Assembly: GCA_934655755.1 (NCBI GenBank)
Contig: CAKUHA010000002.1
Coordinates: forward strand, 248,001-312,000
Reading direction: 5' to 3'
Length of the DNA stretch: 64,000 bases
Source: an uncultured Collinsella sp.
GTDB taxonomy: Bacteria > Actinomycetota > Coriobacteriia > Coriobacteriales > Coriobacteriaceae
The notes under the pieces were generated by a model, which worked only from the letters and a program-made list of their open reading frames with translations, made no database searches and was not told the origin of the DNA. Both the position numbers and the translations under genes were made by a program. This document shows positions 43,224-52,145 of this stretch, one piece after another; the stretch's first letter is position 1; every line of letters starts with the position of its first letter.

Positions 43224-44606
43224 TTAGCGGGCTGTCGCTTTGGCTTGGGCGGCGCGATAGGTGCGTGCCGGGTGGCAGAGTAGTACCGCCACGACCATAA
43301 AGAACGCCGTGGTGCCCAGGCTGATGGGGTAGACCATCATGATGTTCGCAAAGGTGCGGAAGTGCGGGAACACGCAGAATACCCAATAGAAGCGAATGCC
43401 GCAGACGCAGATCATGGTGATGAGGGCGGGCATGAGCGAGATGCCAAAGCCGCGCAGGTAGCCGGACATGTTTTCGTAGAACATGCTAAAGGCGTAGGCA
43501 GGGAAGATCGAGCACACGCGGATATAGCCGATCGAGACGATGTTGGGGTCGCTGTTGAACAGCGCCAGGATTTCGCGTCCCAAGCCTACGATGATGACGA
43601 TGGTGGTGAGCGCGACGATACCGCCTTCGACCAGGCAGACCTTGAGCGTCTTGGTGCAGCGGTCGATTTGGCGGGCACCGTGGTTTTGTCCCACAAAGGT
43701 GGTGCAGGCCTGGCTAAAGCTGTTGAGCAGGTTGTAGCACACGTACTCCAGGCTCATGGCGGCGCTCGATGCCGCCATGACCTCGGTGCCCAGGCTGTTG
43801 ATGGCAGACTGGATGATGATGTTGGCGACGGCAAAGACGGCGCTTTGGATGCCGGCGGGAAGGCCAATCTTGACGATGCGCTTGAGGGCGACGGGGTCGA
43901 TAGCCAGGTCGCGTGGGGTGACGCGGACGACGGAGTCGGTCTTGAGCAGGTGGACAAAGAGTGTGGCGGCGCTGACGGTGTAGGCGATGGCGGTGGCGAT
44001 GGCGACGCCCGCGACGCCCCAGTGGAGCACGGGGACAAAGATGAGGTCCAGACAGATGTTGAGGACGGTGGACACGGCGAGCGCCTGCAGCGGCATGCGG
44101 GTGATGCCGACAGAGCGGAAGATCGCGGCCTCAAAGTTGTAGAGCAGGATCGAGGGCATGCTGAGCAAAAAGACGCGCAGGTAGAGCGAAGCGAGCGGCA
44201 TGGTCTCGGCAGGCACGTTGAGCGCGGCGAGCATGGGCTCGGCAAAGATCTCGCCTAGCGCGATGACGACAAAGCCCACAAGCGCCATGAGAATCGAGGT
44301 GTGGACGGCGCGTTTGACCATGTTCTGATCGTTGCGGCCGATAGCGTTGGCGATAACCACGTTGGAGCCAAGCGACATGCCAATAAACAGGTTGAGCATA
44401 AGACTGGTAAGCGGAACGTTGGAGCCGACCGCTGCCATGGCGAGGGTTCCCTGGTCGCCCGAGAAATTACCGATGATGACCGTGGCGATGAGGTTCGACA
44501 GCTGCTCCAAGATACTCGTGGCGGCTACGGGGAAGGCAAACAGGGGAATATTGCGCCACAGCGAGCCGGTGGTCATGTCAATGTGCTTAGATGCGGTGTC
44601 TGCCAT
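43224..44606 (-). CDS. MATE-family efflux transporter
   Basis: A 460-residue multidrug exporter with 12 helices in two MatE repeats ('FPVAATSILEQLSNLIATVIIGNFSG', 'GLPAGIQSAVFAVANIIIQSAIN'). MATE proteins exchange drugs for Na+ or H+. GAGAG precedes the ATG. It is single. Confidence 0.92.
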   Translation of the reverse strand: MADTASKHIDMTTGSLWRNIPLFAFPVAATSILEQLSNLIATVIIGNFSGDQGTLAMAAVGSNVPLTSLMLNLFIGMSLGSNVVIANAIGRNDQNMVKRAVHTSILMALVGFVVIALGEIFAEPMLAALNVPAETMPLASLYLRVFLLSMPSILLYNFEAAIFRSVGITRMPLQALAVSTVLNICLDLIFVPVLHWGVAGVAIATAIAYTVSAATLFVHLLKTDSVVRVTPRDLAIDPVALKRIVKIGLPAGIQSAVFAVANIIIQSAINSLGTEVMAASSAAMSLEYVCYNLLNSFSQACTTFVGQNHGARQIDRCTKTLKVCLVEGGIVALTTIVIIVGLGREILALFNSDPNIVSIGYIRVCSIFPAYAFSMFYENMSGYLRGFGISLMPALITMICVCGIRFYWVFCVFPHFRTFANIMMVYPISLGTTAFFMVVAVLLCHPARTYRAAQAKATAR

Positions 44607-44740
44607 ACGCTCTCAATCTCTAATATGCTCTTTCGTGCTTATTTGCGCAGATGATGATACTCCTAATCGACTACCCGCGCCTAAGTGGGGAAGGCGTGCG
44701 ACAATGGTGGGCGTTGTGTTGTTCGCGCTAAGGAGTTGCC

Positions 44741-45556
44741 ATGTTGTTGTGTCCCGTTTGCCATGAGCCGTTGGTGGACGACGAGCGCGGTGCTGCGTGT
44801 GCGGGCGGACACCGGTTTGACCGCGCACGCGAGGGCTATCTGTACCTACTGCGCTCGTCCAAGAGCGGCGACTCCATGGGCGATCCCAAGTCGCAGGCGC
44901 GCAGCCGTCGTGACTTTCTGAACCGCGGTTATTATGCGCCGTTGCGCGATGCGATGGTCGAGCTGGTGCGCGAGCGGGCGTCTGGGCATGTCGCGTCTGC
45001 GAATGGTCCCATGACGCTGCTCGATATTTGCTGCGGCGAGGGCTACTACACGAGCGCCATGGGTGCGGTGCCGGGCGTGGATGCTTACGGTTTCGACCTG
45101 GGTAAAGAGATGGTGCGCCTGGCCGCCAAGCGCGGCGATGCGACGTATTTTGTTGCCAACATGAAGGACATCCCCGTGGCGGATGGCACCTTCGATATGG
45201 TGACTGAGCTCTTTGCTCCTTTTAACGAGCGCGAGTTTGCGCGCGTGCTGGCGTCCGAGGGCTCGCTCTACACCGTGGTGCCGGGCGCCCGTCACCTCTT
45301 TGGACTCAAGGAAGTGCTCTACGACACGCCGTATCTCAATGACGAGAAGCTGCCGCAGACTACTGAGCTCGAGTTGGTCGGAACGCAGCGGGTGTCTGCG
45401 AACATTACGCTTCAGACCCAGGCCGACATCGAGGCAGTGTTCCAGATGACGCCGTACTACTATCGCACGCGCCCTGCCGACAAAGAACGCCTGGCAAACC
45501 TGGACACCCTTCAAACCGATATCGACTTCATCATCGCCGAGTACCGCCACAGCTAA
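44741..45556 (+). CDS. RlmA-like 23S rRNA guanine methyltransferase
   Basis: A 271-residue methyltransferase. A zinc motif at the N-terminus (Cys4, Cys7, Cys20 and His24) is followed by the SAM motif 'TLLDICCGEGYYTSAMGAV', with a 'AYGFDLGKEMVRLAAKR' strand and the 'ELFAPFNEREFARVL' motif. This is the RlmA group, which modifies G745 or G748 of 23S rRNA; the latter gives tylosin resistance in producers. The exact target is not readable here. AAGGAG precedes the ATG. A hairpin repeat begins at its stop codon. Confidence 0.88.
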   Translation: MLLCPVCHEPLVDDERGAACAGGHRFDRAREGYLYLLRSSKSGDSMGDPKSQARSRRDFLNRGYYAPLRDAMVELVRERASGHVASANGPMTLLDICCGEGYYTSAMGAVPGVDAYGFDLGKEMVRLAAKRGDATYFVANMKDIPVADGTFDMVTELFAPFNEREFARVLASEGSLYTVVPGARHLFGLKEVLYDTPYLNDEKLPQTTELELVGTQRVSANITLQTQADIEAVFQMTPYYYRTRPADKERLANLDTLQTDIDFIIAEYRHS

Positions 45557-45557
45557 C

Positions 45558-45594
45558 AACCTGCCAAAAAGGGACAGGTTTATTTTGGCAGGTT
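45558..45594. repeat. AACCTGCC hairpin repeat with GGGACAGG centre
   Basis: AACCTGCCAAAA (45558-45569) pairs with TTTTGGCAGGTT (45583-45594); the loop contains GGGACAGG. It begins one base after the RlmA-like stop. It shares the loop motif with the repeats at 13022 and 56557 but not the stem. Confidence 0.75.
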
Positions 45595-45612
45595 CTATCT
45601 GGGCAAACGTAA

Positions 45613-45648
45613 AGGGCCGACCGCGTTGCGACGCGATCGGCCCTTTTT
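45613..45648. terminator. Terminator between convergent genes
   Basis: AGGGCCGACCGCGT pairs with ACGCGATCGGCCCT (one mismatch), followed by TTTTT. Confidence 0.8.
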
Positions 45649-45684
45649 GGCTGCTTGATAGCAGGGGTTATGGGAGACGGGTGC

Positions 45685-46086
45685 CTACAGGCGATCCTTG
45701 TTCTCGGTCTTAACGGCGTGTGCCTGCTGAACAAAGAACAGGTCGTACACCACGATGACAAAGGCGCCGTAGTTGATGGCGTCGCCGCCAAGTGCGGGAA
45801 GCGTGAGAACGGCCTGCGCAATCGTGGCGATGGCGGCAACGATGCCAAGCTTAAACGCACCGTCTACCTGCGAAGGCTTGTTGGCACCCTTGATGCCCGC
45901 AACGCCTGCGGCAAGATCGACGAGGCCCTTGGCAATGATGATGACTGCGGCGAGCATGGCATTCGAGCCGTAGGTGGACTCGAACTTGCCGGTCGCGATG
46001 CCGGCAATTCCAATGACGAGGCTGGCGATGCCCAAAACAAAATAGATCAGGGCAAGGATTTTGAGTGTCTTGCGGGTGTAGCTCAT
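45685..46086 (-). CDS. Small four-helix membrane protein
   Basis: A 133-residue protein with four predicted helices ('LALIYFVLGIASLVIGIAGIATG', 'NAMLAAVIIIAKGLVDLAAGVAGIKG', 'LGIVAAIATIAQAVLTL', 'GAFVIVVYDLFFVQQAH') and short loops. The first half resembles DUF308-type proteins. The ATG at 46086 has AAAGGA upstream. Function unknown. Confidence 0.75.
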   Translation of the reverse strand: MSYTRKTLKILALIYFVLGIASLVIGIAGIATGKFESTYGSNAMLAAVIIIAKGLVDLAAGVAGIKGANKPSQVDGAFKLGIVAAIATIAQAVLTLPALGGDAINYGAFVIVVYDLFFVQQAHAVKTENKDRL

Positions 46087-46317
46087 AGGCGGTCCTTTCG
46101 ATGCGGGCGCGGTAAATCCAACGCGCCCCGTTTGCTGCACATATGGTGAAGCACATTGTAATTCAACGGGGCGGTGCATGTGTTCGAAAGCGGCTCTTGC
46201 CAGCGCGGCTCAACCTTTCAAAAAGGAAAGCTGGGCGTAAGCCAAATCGATGGCAGCCCACGCGCGGCGCTGCGATGATGGGGCCATGGTAAGAAGTGGA
46301 CCGAAGGAGGAGCCATG

Positions 46318-46458
46318 ATGTACGGAGCCAAGCAGGCGCGCGAGCCGCGGTCGTTGGGAAGGCGCATGAGTGATTCTGTGATCGCTGCCGTGTGCACGGG
46401 ATTGATGGCGGTGCTTTGCATTGGGATGCTGTGGACCTTGTCTCATGTGGGACAATAG
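46318..46458 (+). CDS. 46-residue single-helix membrane protein
   Basis: A short gene with a strong AAGGAGG 7 bases before the ATG at 46318 (another ATG at 46315 is in frame but too close). The peptide has a basic N-terminus (AREPRSLGRRMSD) and one hydrophobic helix (VIAAVCTGLMAVLCIGMLWTL). Its stop is 65 bp before the rsmJ start, so they may be co-transcribed. Not recognised. Confidence 0.55.
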   Translation: MYGAKQAREPRSLGRRMSDSVIAAVCTGLMAVLCIGMLWTLSHVGQ

Positions 46459-46523
46459 CGGACGGTTGGGCGCCGACGTGGACGGCGCCCCGCGTATTCG
46501 TTCTGCTTACTAAAGGAGTGTCC

Positions 46524-47228
46524 ATGGGCGTTGCCGACCCTACTGCTGTTGCTTATGCTGCTGGGCTCGAGCTCGTGCGAACGTCCGAGGGCCTCACGCT
46601 CACCGACGGTACGATGGGGCTGCGCGCCGATTTTGCCCGCATGCTTCCGCGACTCAAGCAAGGCCGCCTGCAGCAGGAGCTGCTGGTGAAGGCCGCGCGC
46701 GCGAAAGGCGTTGAGCATCCGTGGGCAATCGATGCCACGGCGGGTTTTGGCGAGGATTCGCTGCTGCTGGCCGCCGCGGGCTTTACCGTCGATCTGTATG
46801 AGCAGGATTGCGTGATCGCGGCGCTTCTCAAGGATGCCTTGGATCGCGCGGCAGACGATCCGGCGCTTGCGGCCGCCGTGGCGCGCATGCGCTTACATGC
46901 GGGCGGGGACAGCATTGCCGGCCTTCGTCATACAGCCGAGCTGATCGAGCAGGGTGAGCTCGCGGCTCCCGACGTGGTGTATCTGGATCCCATGTTTCCC
47001 GAGCGCACCAAGAGCGCAGCGGTGAAAAAGAAGTTCCAGCTCTTGCACCATTTGGAACAGCCATGTGCCGATGAGGAGGCGCTGGTTAAAGCTGCGCTTG
47101 CGGTGCACCCGCGCAAGGTCGTTATCAAGCGACCGGTGAAGGGGCCGCTGCTTGCCGGCGTTAAGCCGAGCTATCAGCTTGCGGGCAAGGCCGTTCGTTA
47201 CGATGTTTTGGTGCCGCCGCGCCCGTAG
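46524..47228 (+). CDS. rsmJ: 16S rRNA guanine-N2 methyltransferase RsmJ-like
   Basis: A 234-residue class I methyltransferase. The SAM motif is 'AIDATAGFGEDSLLLAAAGF', and the distinctive 'VYLDPMFPERTKSAAVKKKFQ' is the RsmJ signature. RsmJ methylates G1516 of 16S rRNA. The ATG at 46524 has AAAGGAGTG upstream. The 47-residue membrane peptide gene precedes it. Confidence 0.88.
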   Translation: MGVADPTAVAYAAGLELVRTSEGLTLTDGTMGLRADFARMLPRLKQGRLQQELLVKAARAKGVEHPWAIDATAGFGEDSLLLAAAGFTVDLYEQDCVIAALLKDALDRAADDPALAAAVARMRLHAGGDSIAGLRHTAELIEQGELAAPDVVYLDPMFPERTKSAAVKKKFQLLHHLEQPCADEEALVKAALAVHPRKVVIKRPVKGPLLAGVKPSYQLAGKAVRYDVLVPPRP

Positions 47229-47276
47229 CTTGCTTGCGATTGCCGGCGCTTTGCCAGCGCCGTGCCGATGCGGGGT

Positions 47277-47573
47277 CTATTTCCAAGGGTGCGACGTCAG
47301 GTGCCAGCCGCCGCAGTATTCGCATTTGTAGCAGGCCAAACCACGCCGTCCGCGGTTTTCGCAGTCGGCCATAACGGCCTCGGCTTCGGCGCGTGTGTCG
47401 TAACGGTTTTTGCGCTCGCACGACTTATAGCGCCAAGCCTCGTCGCGCTCGGCGTCCAGGGCGTCGCGGCGCTCGTCCTCGCGTGCAAACAGGTCGCTCA
47501 TATCGCCGCCCGTGGCAGCGCCCAAAAACTCGCTTTTGGCCTTTGACCAGGCGGCTCGCTTTTTGCTCCCCAT
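47277..47573 (-). CDS. Small zinc-ribbon-like protein
   Basis: A 98-residue hypothetical protein. The N-terminus is basic and helical; the last 50 residues contain 'SCERKNRYDTRAEAEAVMADC' and 'CYKCEYCGGWHLTSHPWK', which form a CxxC/CxxC-His pattern that could bind zinc. Proteins ending in 'YCGGWHLT' are widespread in phages and bacteria without a known role. The ATG at 47573 and a TTG at 47594 are both possible. Confidence 0.65.
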   Translation of the reverse strand: MGSKKRAAWSKAKSEFLGAATGGDMSDLFAREDERRDALDAERDEAWRYKSCERKNRYDTRAEAEAVMADCENRGRRGLACYKCEYCGGWHLTSHPWK

Positions 47574-47650
47574 CTGCTTCGCGCCCCTCTCCAAACGCTG
47601 GTATCATTGCTCAATCAAAGTGATACCAATAATCGTGAGGTCGCCGCGTG

Positions 47651-48139
47651 ATGATCAGAAAAACCCTCGATACCGACATTCCCGCTGCCATGGCTATCTA
47701 CGACGCTGCCCGCGCTTTTATGCGCGAGCATGGCAATGCTACGCAGTGGCCGGTGGGCACGCCCTCGGCTGAGCAGCTCAAAAGCGATATTGCCGCTGGT
47801 GGCAGCTATGTGTGCGAAGTCGACGGCCGCGTGGTAGCGACGTTTGCCTTTCTGACGGGGCCGGACAGTTCCTATGATGTGATCGAGGGCGGTCAGTGGC
47901 ACAGCGATGCTCCATATGCCGTGCTGCATCGCGTGGCATCCGACGGCACCACGCATGGCGTTGCGGCCGCGATGTTTACTTTTGCCAAGGAGCGCGTCGA
48001 CCATTTGCGCATCGACACGCACCAAGACAACCTGCCCATGCAGGGTGCCATTCTCAAGGCCGGGTTTAAGCGCGCCGGTGTCGTATATGTGTCGGACGGT
48101 ACGCCGCGCGTTGCGTTTGATTGGCTGCGCGAGGCGTAG
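47651..48139 (+). CDS. GNAT-family acetyltransferase
   Basis: A 162-residue N-acetyltransferase. The N-terminus is 'KTLDTDIPAAMAIYDAARAFMREHG', and the fold shows the 'LHRVASDGTTHGVAAAMFTFAKE' region in place of the classical acetyl-CoA loop, then 'LRIDTHQDNLPMQGAILKAGFKRAGV' near the C-terminus, typical of GNATs. Substrate unknown. I used the ATG at 47651; the GTG at 47648 adds one residue. Confidence 0.85.
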   Translation: MIRKTLDTDIPAAMAIYDAARAFMREHGNATQWPVGTPSAEQLKSDIAAGGSYVCEVDGRVVATFAFLTGPDSSYDVIEGGQWHSDAPYAVLHRVASDGTTHGVAAAMFTFAKERVDHLRIDTHQDNLPMQGAILKAGFKRAGVVYVSDGTPRVAFDWLREA

Positions 48140-48172
48140 AGGCCGAGTCGCGTATCAACATCTCGCCTAAAT

Positions 48173-48200
48173 AAAATGGCCCCGGGTGGGGCCATTTTTT
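48173..48200. terminator. Terminator between GNAT and mscL
   Basis: AAAATGGCCCC...GGGGCCATTTTTT forms a short-loop stem with a T run on the plus strand and A/T symmetry on the other. Between convergent genes. Confidence 0.85.
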
Positions 48201-48258
48201 GTCTGCAGGTGATGCTTTGGATGGGCGAGGACCAACGTCCGTCGCGGGCAAATGGTGG

Positions 48259-48684
48259 CTACGCCTTGGGCAGCTCGCTTCCGCAGTGGCAGCACTTGGT
48301 CGCGCCCTCGTTTACCTCTTCCAGGCAATAAGGGCAGACGGGCTTGGGGGCGGCTTCCTCGGCGGGGGCGCCGGCCAACTTGTCGCCAATCTCCTGCGCC
48401 TTGTTAAGCGCCTTGACGATGGCAAAGACAATAGCCGCCACGATCAAAAAGTTGATGCACGCGCCGATGAACGCGCCAAAGTCGATATTGGTGCCCGGCA
48501 CCACCAGCCCCGAGATCTCGGTGGCGCTACCGCCGGCGATGACGGCGATGAGCGGGTTGATGATGCTATCGGTAAGCGAGGTCACGATGGCAGTGAACGC
48601 GCCGCCAATGATGACGCCGACGGCCATGTCCATCACGTTGCCGCGATTGATGAATTCCTTGAACTCGTTGAGCAGTGCCTTCAT
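48259..48684 (-). CDS. mscL: MscL mechanosensitive channel with C-terminal zinc ribbon
   Basis: A 141-residue large-conductance mechanosensitive channel. The N-terminal 'EFKEFINRGNVMDMAVGVIIGGAFTAIVTSL' with the pore glycines is typical, and the second helix is 'FLIVAAIVFAIVKALNK'. After the cytosolic helix is an extra zinc-ribbon-like tail (CPYC...CCHCGSELPKA), which the usual bacterial MscL lacks. GAGGAG precedes the ATG. It releases solutes upon hypo-osmotic shock. Confidence 0.92.
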   Translation of the reverse strand: MKALLNEFKEFINRGNVMDMAVGVIIGGAFTAIVTSLTDSIINPLIAVIAGGSATEISGLVVPGTNIDFGAFIGACINFLIVAAIVFAIVKALNKAQEIGDKLAGAPAEEAAPKPVCPYCLEEVNEGATKCCHCGSELPKA

Positions 48685-48928
48685 GGTGGCTCCTCGTTGT
48701 CGTGGGGCTCGCGTTGTCACCGCCCCAGATGAGCTCGGGCAGACAAAAGGGGAGGTGCCGGCTTTCGCAAGGCGCGAACCTACGAAAATCGCCGCGCGGC
48801 AACGCAGGGCGATGAGCTCGGTCGGGGGATAGGGCCCGCTTCGCCCGCCGGCCCGTAAATTGTATCATCCAGTGTGGAACGAGAATGCCCGTTGCCGTGT
48901 GCGATGGGCTTGCAATAAGAGGAGAGCC

Positions 48929-50932
48929 ATGTCGAAGCAAGCGGTCGTTGGAATCTTGGCGCATGTCGATGCCGGCAAGACCACGTTGGCCGAGGCCATG
49001 CTGTTCAACGCGGGCCGCATTCGCAAGCGCGGCCGCGTGGACGATGGCGATTCGCACCTGGACACTAACGCGATCGAGCGCGAGCGCGGCATTACGATCT
49101 TCTCGTCGCAGGCCGTGCTCGACTACGGCGATACCCACGTTATGCTCGTGGACGCGCCCGGCCACGTCGATTTTTCGGCTGAGGCGGAGCGCACATTGCG
49201 CGCGCTCGACTATGCGATTTTGGTTGTGGGCGCCAACGATGGCGTGCAGGGGCACACCGAAACCCTGTGGCGCCTGCTTGCGCGCTATGACATCCCGACG
49301 TTCATCTTTATCAACAAAATCGATTTGGAGAATCCCGGTCGCGATGTTTTGCTGGCACAGCTGGGGCAGCGTCTGTCCGAAGGCTGCCTGGATGCCAACG
49401 AGCTGCTGACGGGCGGTGCCGTTCAGGAGGATGCTGCTGCGTTGGACGAGGCGGCACTCGAGGAGTTTCTTGAAGCGGGTGAGCTTTCCGTCGCAACGCT
49501 GTCGCGCATGGTTGCCGAGCGCAAGCTCTTCCCCTGCTTTGCCGGCTCGGCGCTCAAGGACCAAGGCGTGGACGAGCTGCTGGATGGCATATGCGCGCTG
49601 ATGTGTGAACAGGCGTGGCTCCCGGAGTTTGCCGCGCGCGTCTATCGTGTCAACCGCGGAGATCGCGGCGAGCGTTTGGCTTGGGTTAAAGTGACCGGCG
49701 GCACGTTGCGTGCAAAACAGATGATCGATGGACACTCCGGTGCCGAGGCATGGGAGCAGAAGGTCGATCAAGTGCGCATCTATAACGGCGAGAAGTATGA
49801 GCTTGCGCAAGAAGTTGCTGCTGGCGGTATTTGTGCCGTGACGGGTCTTGCGCACGTTCGCCCGGGGGACGCCTTGGGCGCGGAGCCCGCGGGCGATGCG
49901 CCCGTCATTGTGCCAGTCCTCACCTATACGGTGCTTTCAGGCGAACACGATGTCCATGCGGTGTTCAAAGCACTGACTGAGCTGGCGGACGAAGATCCCA
50001 TGCTCGGCGTAAGCTGGAATACGCATCTTGAGCAGATTCACCTGCAGTTGATGGGCGCCGTGCAGCTCGAGGTCGTGCAGCGCGTGCTGGCCGATCGTTT
50101 TGGCCTTGCGGTCGAGTTTGAGCCCGGCGGCATTCTCTATAAGGAGACTATCTCGCAGCCGGTCGAGGGTGTGGGCCACTTTGAGCCACTGCGCCACTAT
50201 GCCGAGGTGCATCTGCGCCTGGAGCCGTTGCCAGCGGGTTCGGGCGTGCAGTTTGGCACCGTGACCTCGACCGACGAGCTCGATCTTAACTGGCAGCGTC
50301 TGGCACTCACCAACGCCATGGAGCGCGATCACCTGGGCGTGCTGACCGGCTCGCCCATCACCGATGTGCGCATTACGCTCACGGGCGGCCGTGCGCATGC
50401 CAAACACACCGAGGGCGGCGATTTTCGCCAGGCCACGTACCGCGCGATTCGCCAGGGTTTGATGCAGGCGCGCGAGGCGGGCGCGGCGGTGCTGCTGGAG
50501 CCGTGGTACCACTTTGAGCTCGAGGTGCCGGGGGAGTGTGTGGGCCGGGCGCTCTCGGATGCCACGCGCATGAGTGCCGAGTACGAGCCGCCGGCGATGG
50601 CGGGAGACCGGGCGAAGCTTGTGGGTCGCGTTCCGGCATCCGAGGTACAGGATTATGCGCTGGAGGTGGCTGCCTACACGAGCGGGTGCGGTCATCTGTA
50701 CCTGGAGTTCGCCGGTTATGCGGCTTGCCATGATGCCGAGCGCGTAATCGAGACGGCCGCCTATGAGCCCGAGGCCGATCTGCCCAACACGCCCGATTCG
50801 GTCTTTTGCTCTCACGGCGCCGGTTACACGGTCAAATGGTACGACGTACCCGCCGCGGCGCACGTAAAGGTCGATCCCGCCACCTTCCGCCCCTGGCGAG
50901 CAGCAGACGCCGAGTTTTTCGGTCATAGGTGA
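48929..50932 (+). CDS. EF-G-like translational GTPase, ribosomal-protection-type
   Basis: A 667-residue GTPase related to EF-G and Tet(M/O/W)-type ribosomal protection proteins. G1 'AHVDAGKTTLAEAML', switch 'RERGITIFSSQ', G3 'DAPGHVDFSAEAERTLRALDYAIL' and G4 'FINKIDL' are clear, with the EF-G domain II to V layout (C-terminal 'GGRAHAKHTEGGDFRQATYRAIRQGLMQA'). The size is that of a Tet protein, shorter than EF-G. It does not clearly show the C-terminal motif of known Tet proteins, so I do not call it a resistance gene. The ATG at 48929 has AAGAGGAG upstream. Confidence 0.85.
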   Translation: MSKQAVVGILAHVDAGKTTLAEAMLFNAGRIRKRGRVDDGDSHLDTNAIERERGITIFSSQAVLDYGDTHVMLVDAPGHVDFSAEAERTLRALDYAILVVGANDGVQGHTETLWRLLARYDIPTFIFINKIDLENPGRDVLLAQLGQRLSEGCLDANELLTGGAVQEDAAALDEAALEEFLEAGELSVATLSRMVAERKLFPCFAGSALKDQGVDELLDGICALMCEQAWLPEFAARVYRVNRGDRGERLAWVKVTGGTLRAKQMIDGHSGAEAWEQKVDQVRIYNGEKYELAQEVAAGGICAVTGLAHVRPGDALGAEPAGDAPVIVPVLTYTVLSGEHDVHAVFKALTELADEDPMLGVSWNTHLEQIHLQLMGAVQLEVVQRVLADRFGLAVEFEPGGILYKETISQPVEGVGHFEPLRHYAEVHLRLEPLPAGSGVQFGTVTSTDELDLNWQRLALTNAMERDHLGVLTGSPITDVRITLTGGRAHAKHTEGGDFRQATYRAIRQGLMQAREAGAAVLLEPWYHFELEVPGECVGRALSDATRMSAEYEPPAMAGDRAKLVGRVPASEVQDYALEVAAYTSGCGHLYLEFAGYAACHDAERVIETAAYEPEADLPNTPDSVFCSHGAGYTVKWYDVPAAAHVKVDPATFRPWRAADAEFFGHR

Positions 50933-50960
50933 TAGAGGTTCAGTCTCTTTGTCGCATCCT

Positions 50961-50992
50961 GTTGGTATAACTCGGTATAAGTTGGTATAACT
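50961..50992. promoter_or_regulatory. GGTATAA direct repeats upstream of an ATPase gene
   Basis: GTTGGTATAAC, CGGTATAA and GTTGGTATAAC follow each other at roughly 10-bp spacing, i.e. one helical turn, 34 bp upstream of the ATPase ATG. They overlap a possible promoter (TTGGTA at 50962, TATAAC at 50986). Likely operator. Confidence 0.45.
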
Positions 50993-51025
50993 ATTATCAG
51001 GGTTTGCCAATCCGAGGAGGCCGAT

Positions 51026-52144
51026 ATGAATCCAAATCCCTTTAAGCCCACAGCTGGTAAGCGGCCCCCGATACTCATCGGTCGCGAGTCGGTCATCGAA
51101 GATTTTGAGGAAGGGCTCGACAACGGCGCCGGAGCGCCAGGCAGGCTCATGCTCATTACGGGAAACCGCGGCTGCGGTAAAACGGTTCTCCTGCGGGAGC
51201 TGCAACGTCTAGCCAGCGAGCGCGGATGGGCGGTTGTCTCCGATTCCGCTTCGCTTGGCTTGTGCGATCGCCTGGCCGACGCGCTTCGCTCGAATAAACC
51301 CGTTGTGACGTCAATGGAGTTTGGGCCGTCGTTTGGCCGGATGTCGGTCGAGGCGGCTCGGGCAAAGGGCGAGACGTTGCGGGGGCTGGTCAACGAGCGC
51401 CTCAAGAAGCTCGGTCCAGGCAAGGGCATACTGTTTGCGATTGACGAGGCACAATCTGCGTCAATCGAGGAACTGGCGGCTCTTGCCGTTCTCTATCAGC
51501 AGGTGCTCGGAGATCAGGATGCTACGGGCCTGTCCGATAGCGACCAGTGCGGTCTTGCGCTGGTATTTGCCGGCTTGCCCAGTATGGTTGACGATCTGCT
51601 CGAAGAGCCGAGCGTGACGTTTTTGCGCCGTGCTCAGCAGCGTACGCTGGGGGCGATTTCTTTGCCCAAGGTGCGCGATTCATATATCCAGACGGTCAAA
51701 GACGCAGGCCTTTACGTTGACGCGGAGACGGCGGACCTTGCGGCACGCAAGAGTATGGGGCATCCCTACATGGTCCAGCTGGTGGGATATTACATGTGGC
51801 GCTCTGCTGTCCGGCGTGGCTCGCAGGTCATCGAAAGGCACGATGTCGAGGCTGGCCATGCGGATGCCGTCTCCGAGTTCTACGAAGCGGTTGACGCACC
51901 GTTGTATTACGGGCTGCGCAGCCCTCAGCGTCTCTTTATCGAGGCCATGGCGGTTGACGAGGGCAAGCCGGCGCGCATGGCGGACATCATTGAGCGCTGT
52001 GACCGCACCCAGAGCTGGGCGAGTAAATATCGCGCAAGCCTGATTCGCGAGCGCGTCATCGAGGCCGCCGGATACGGCCTCGTCCGGTTTACCGTGCCCA
52101 TGCTGGGCGAGTACATTCGCGATCGCATTTTATGGCACGAGTAG
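51026..52144 (+). CDS. AAA+ ATPase with C-terminal winged helix, copy 1
   Basis: A 372-residue P-loop ATPase of the ORC1/CDC6-like 'archaeal ATPase' group (COG1672-like). Walker A is 'LITGNRGCGKTVLLREL', Walker B 'KGILFAIDEAQSA', sensor-like 'GLALVFAGLPSMVDDLL', then 'SFLRRAQQRTLGAISLPKVRD'-like helices and a C-terminal winged helix ('MADIIERCDRTQSWASKYRASLIRERVIE'). Its relative at 54691-55791 shares all these blocks. The stop is 1 bp from the start of the UvrA-like gene, so the two genes are probably an operon. GGAGG precedes the ATG. Confidence 0.85.
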   Translation: MNPNPFKPTAGKRPPILIGRESVIEDFEEGLDNGAGAPGRLMLITGNRGCGKTVLLRELQRLASERGWAVVSDSASLGLCDRLADALRSNKPVVTSMEFGPSFGRMSVEAARAKGETLRGLVNERLKKLGPGKGILFAIDEAQSASIEELAALAVLYQQVLGDQDATGLSDSDQCGLALVFAGLPSMVDDLLEEPSVTFLRRAQQRTLGAISLPKVRDSYIQTVKDAGLYVDAETADLAARKSMGHPYMVQLVGYYMWRSAVRRGSQVIERHDVEAGHADAVSEFYEAVDAPLYYGLRSPQRLFIEAMAVDEGKPARMADIIERCDRTQSWASKYRASLIRERVIEAAGYGLVRFTVPMLGEYIRDRILWHE

Positions 52145-52145
52145 G

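Noticed and set aside
48929..50932. Calling this gene tet(W) or tet(M)
   Set aside because: The sequence shows a Tet-like layout but no diagnostic C-terminal motif or transfer context.
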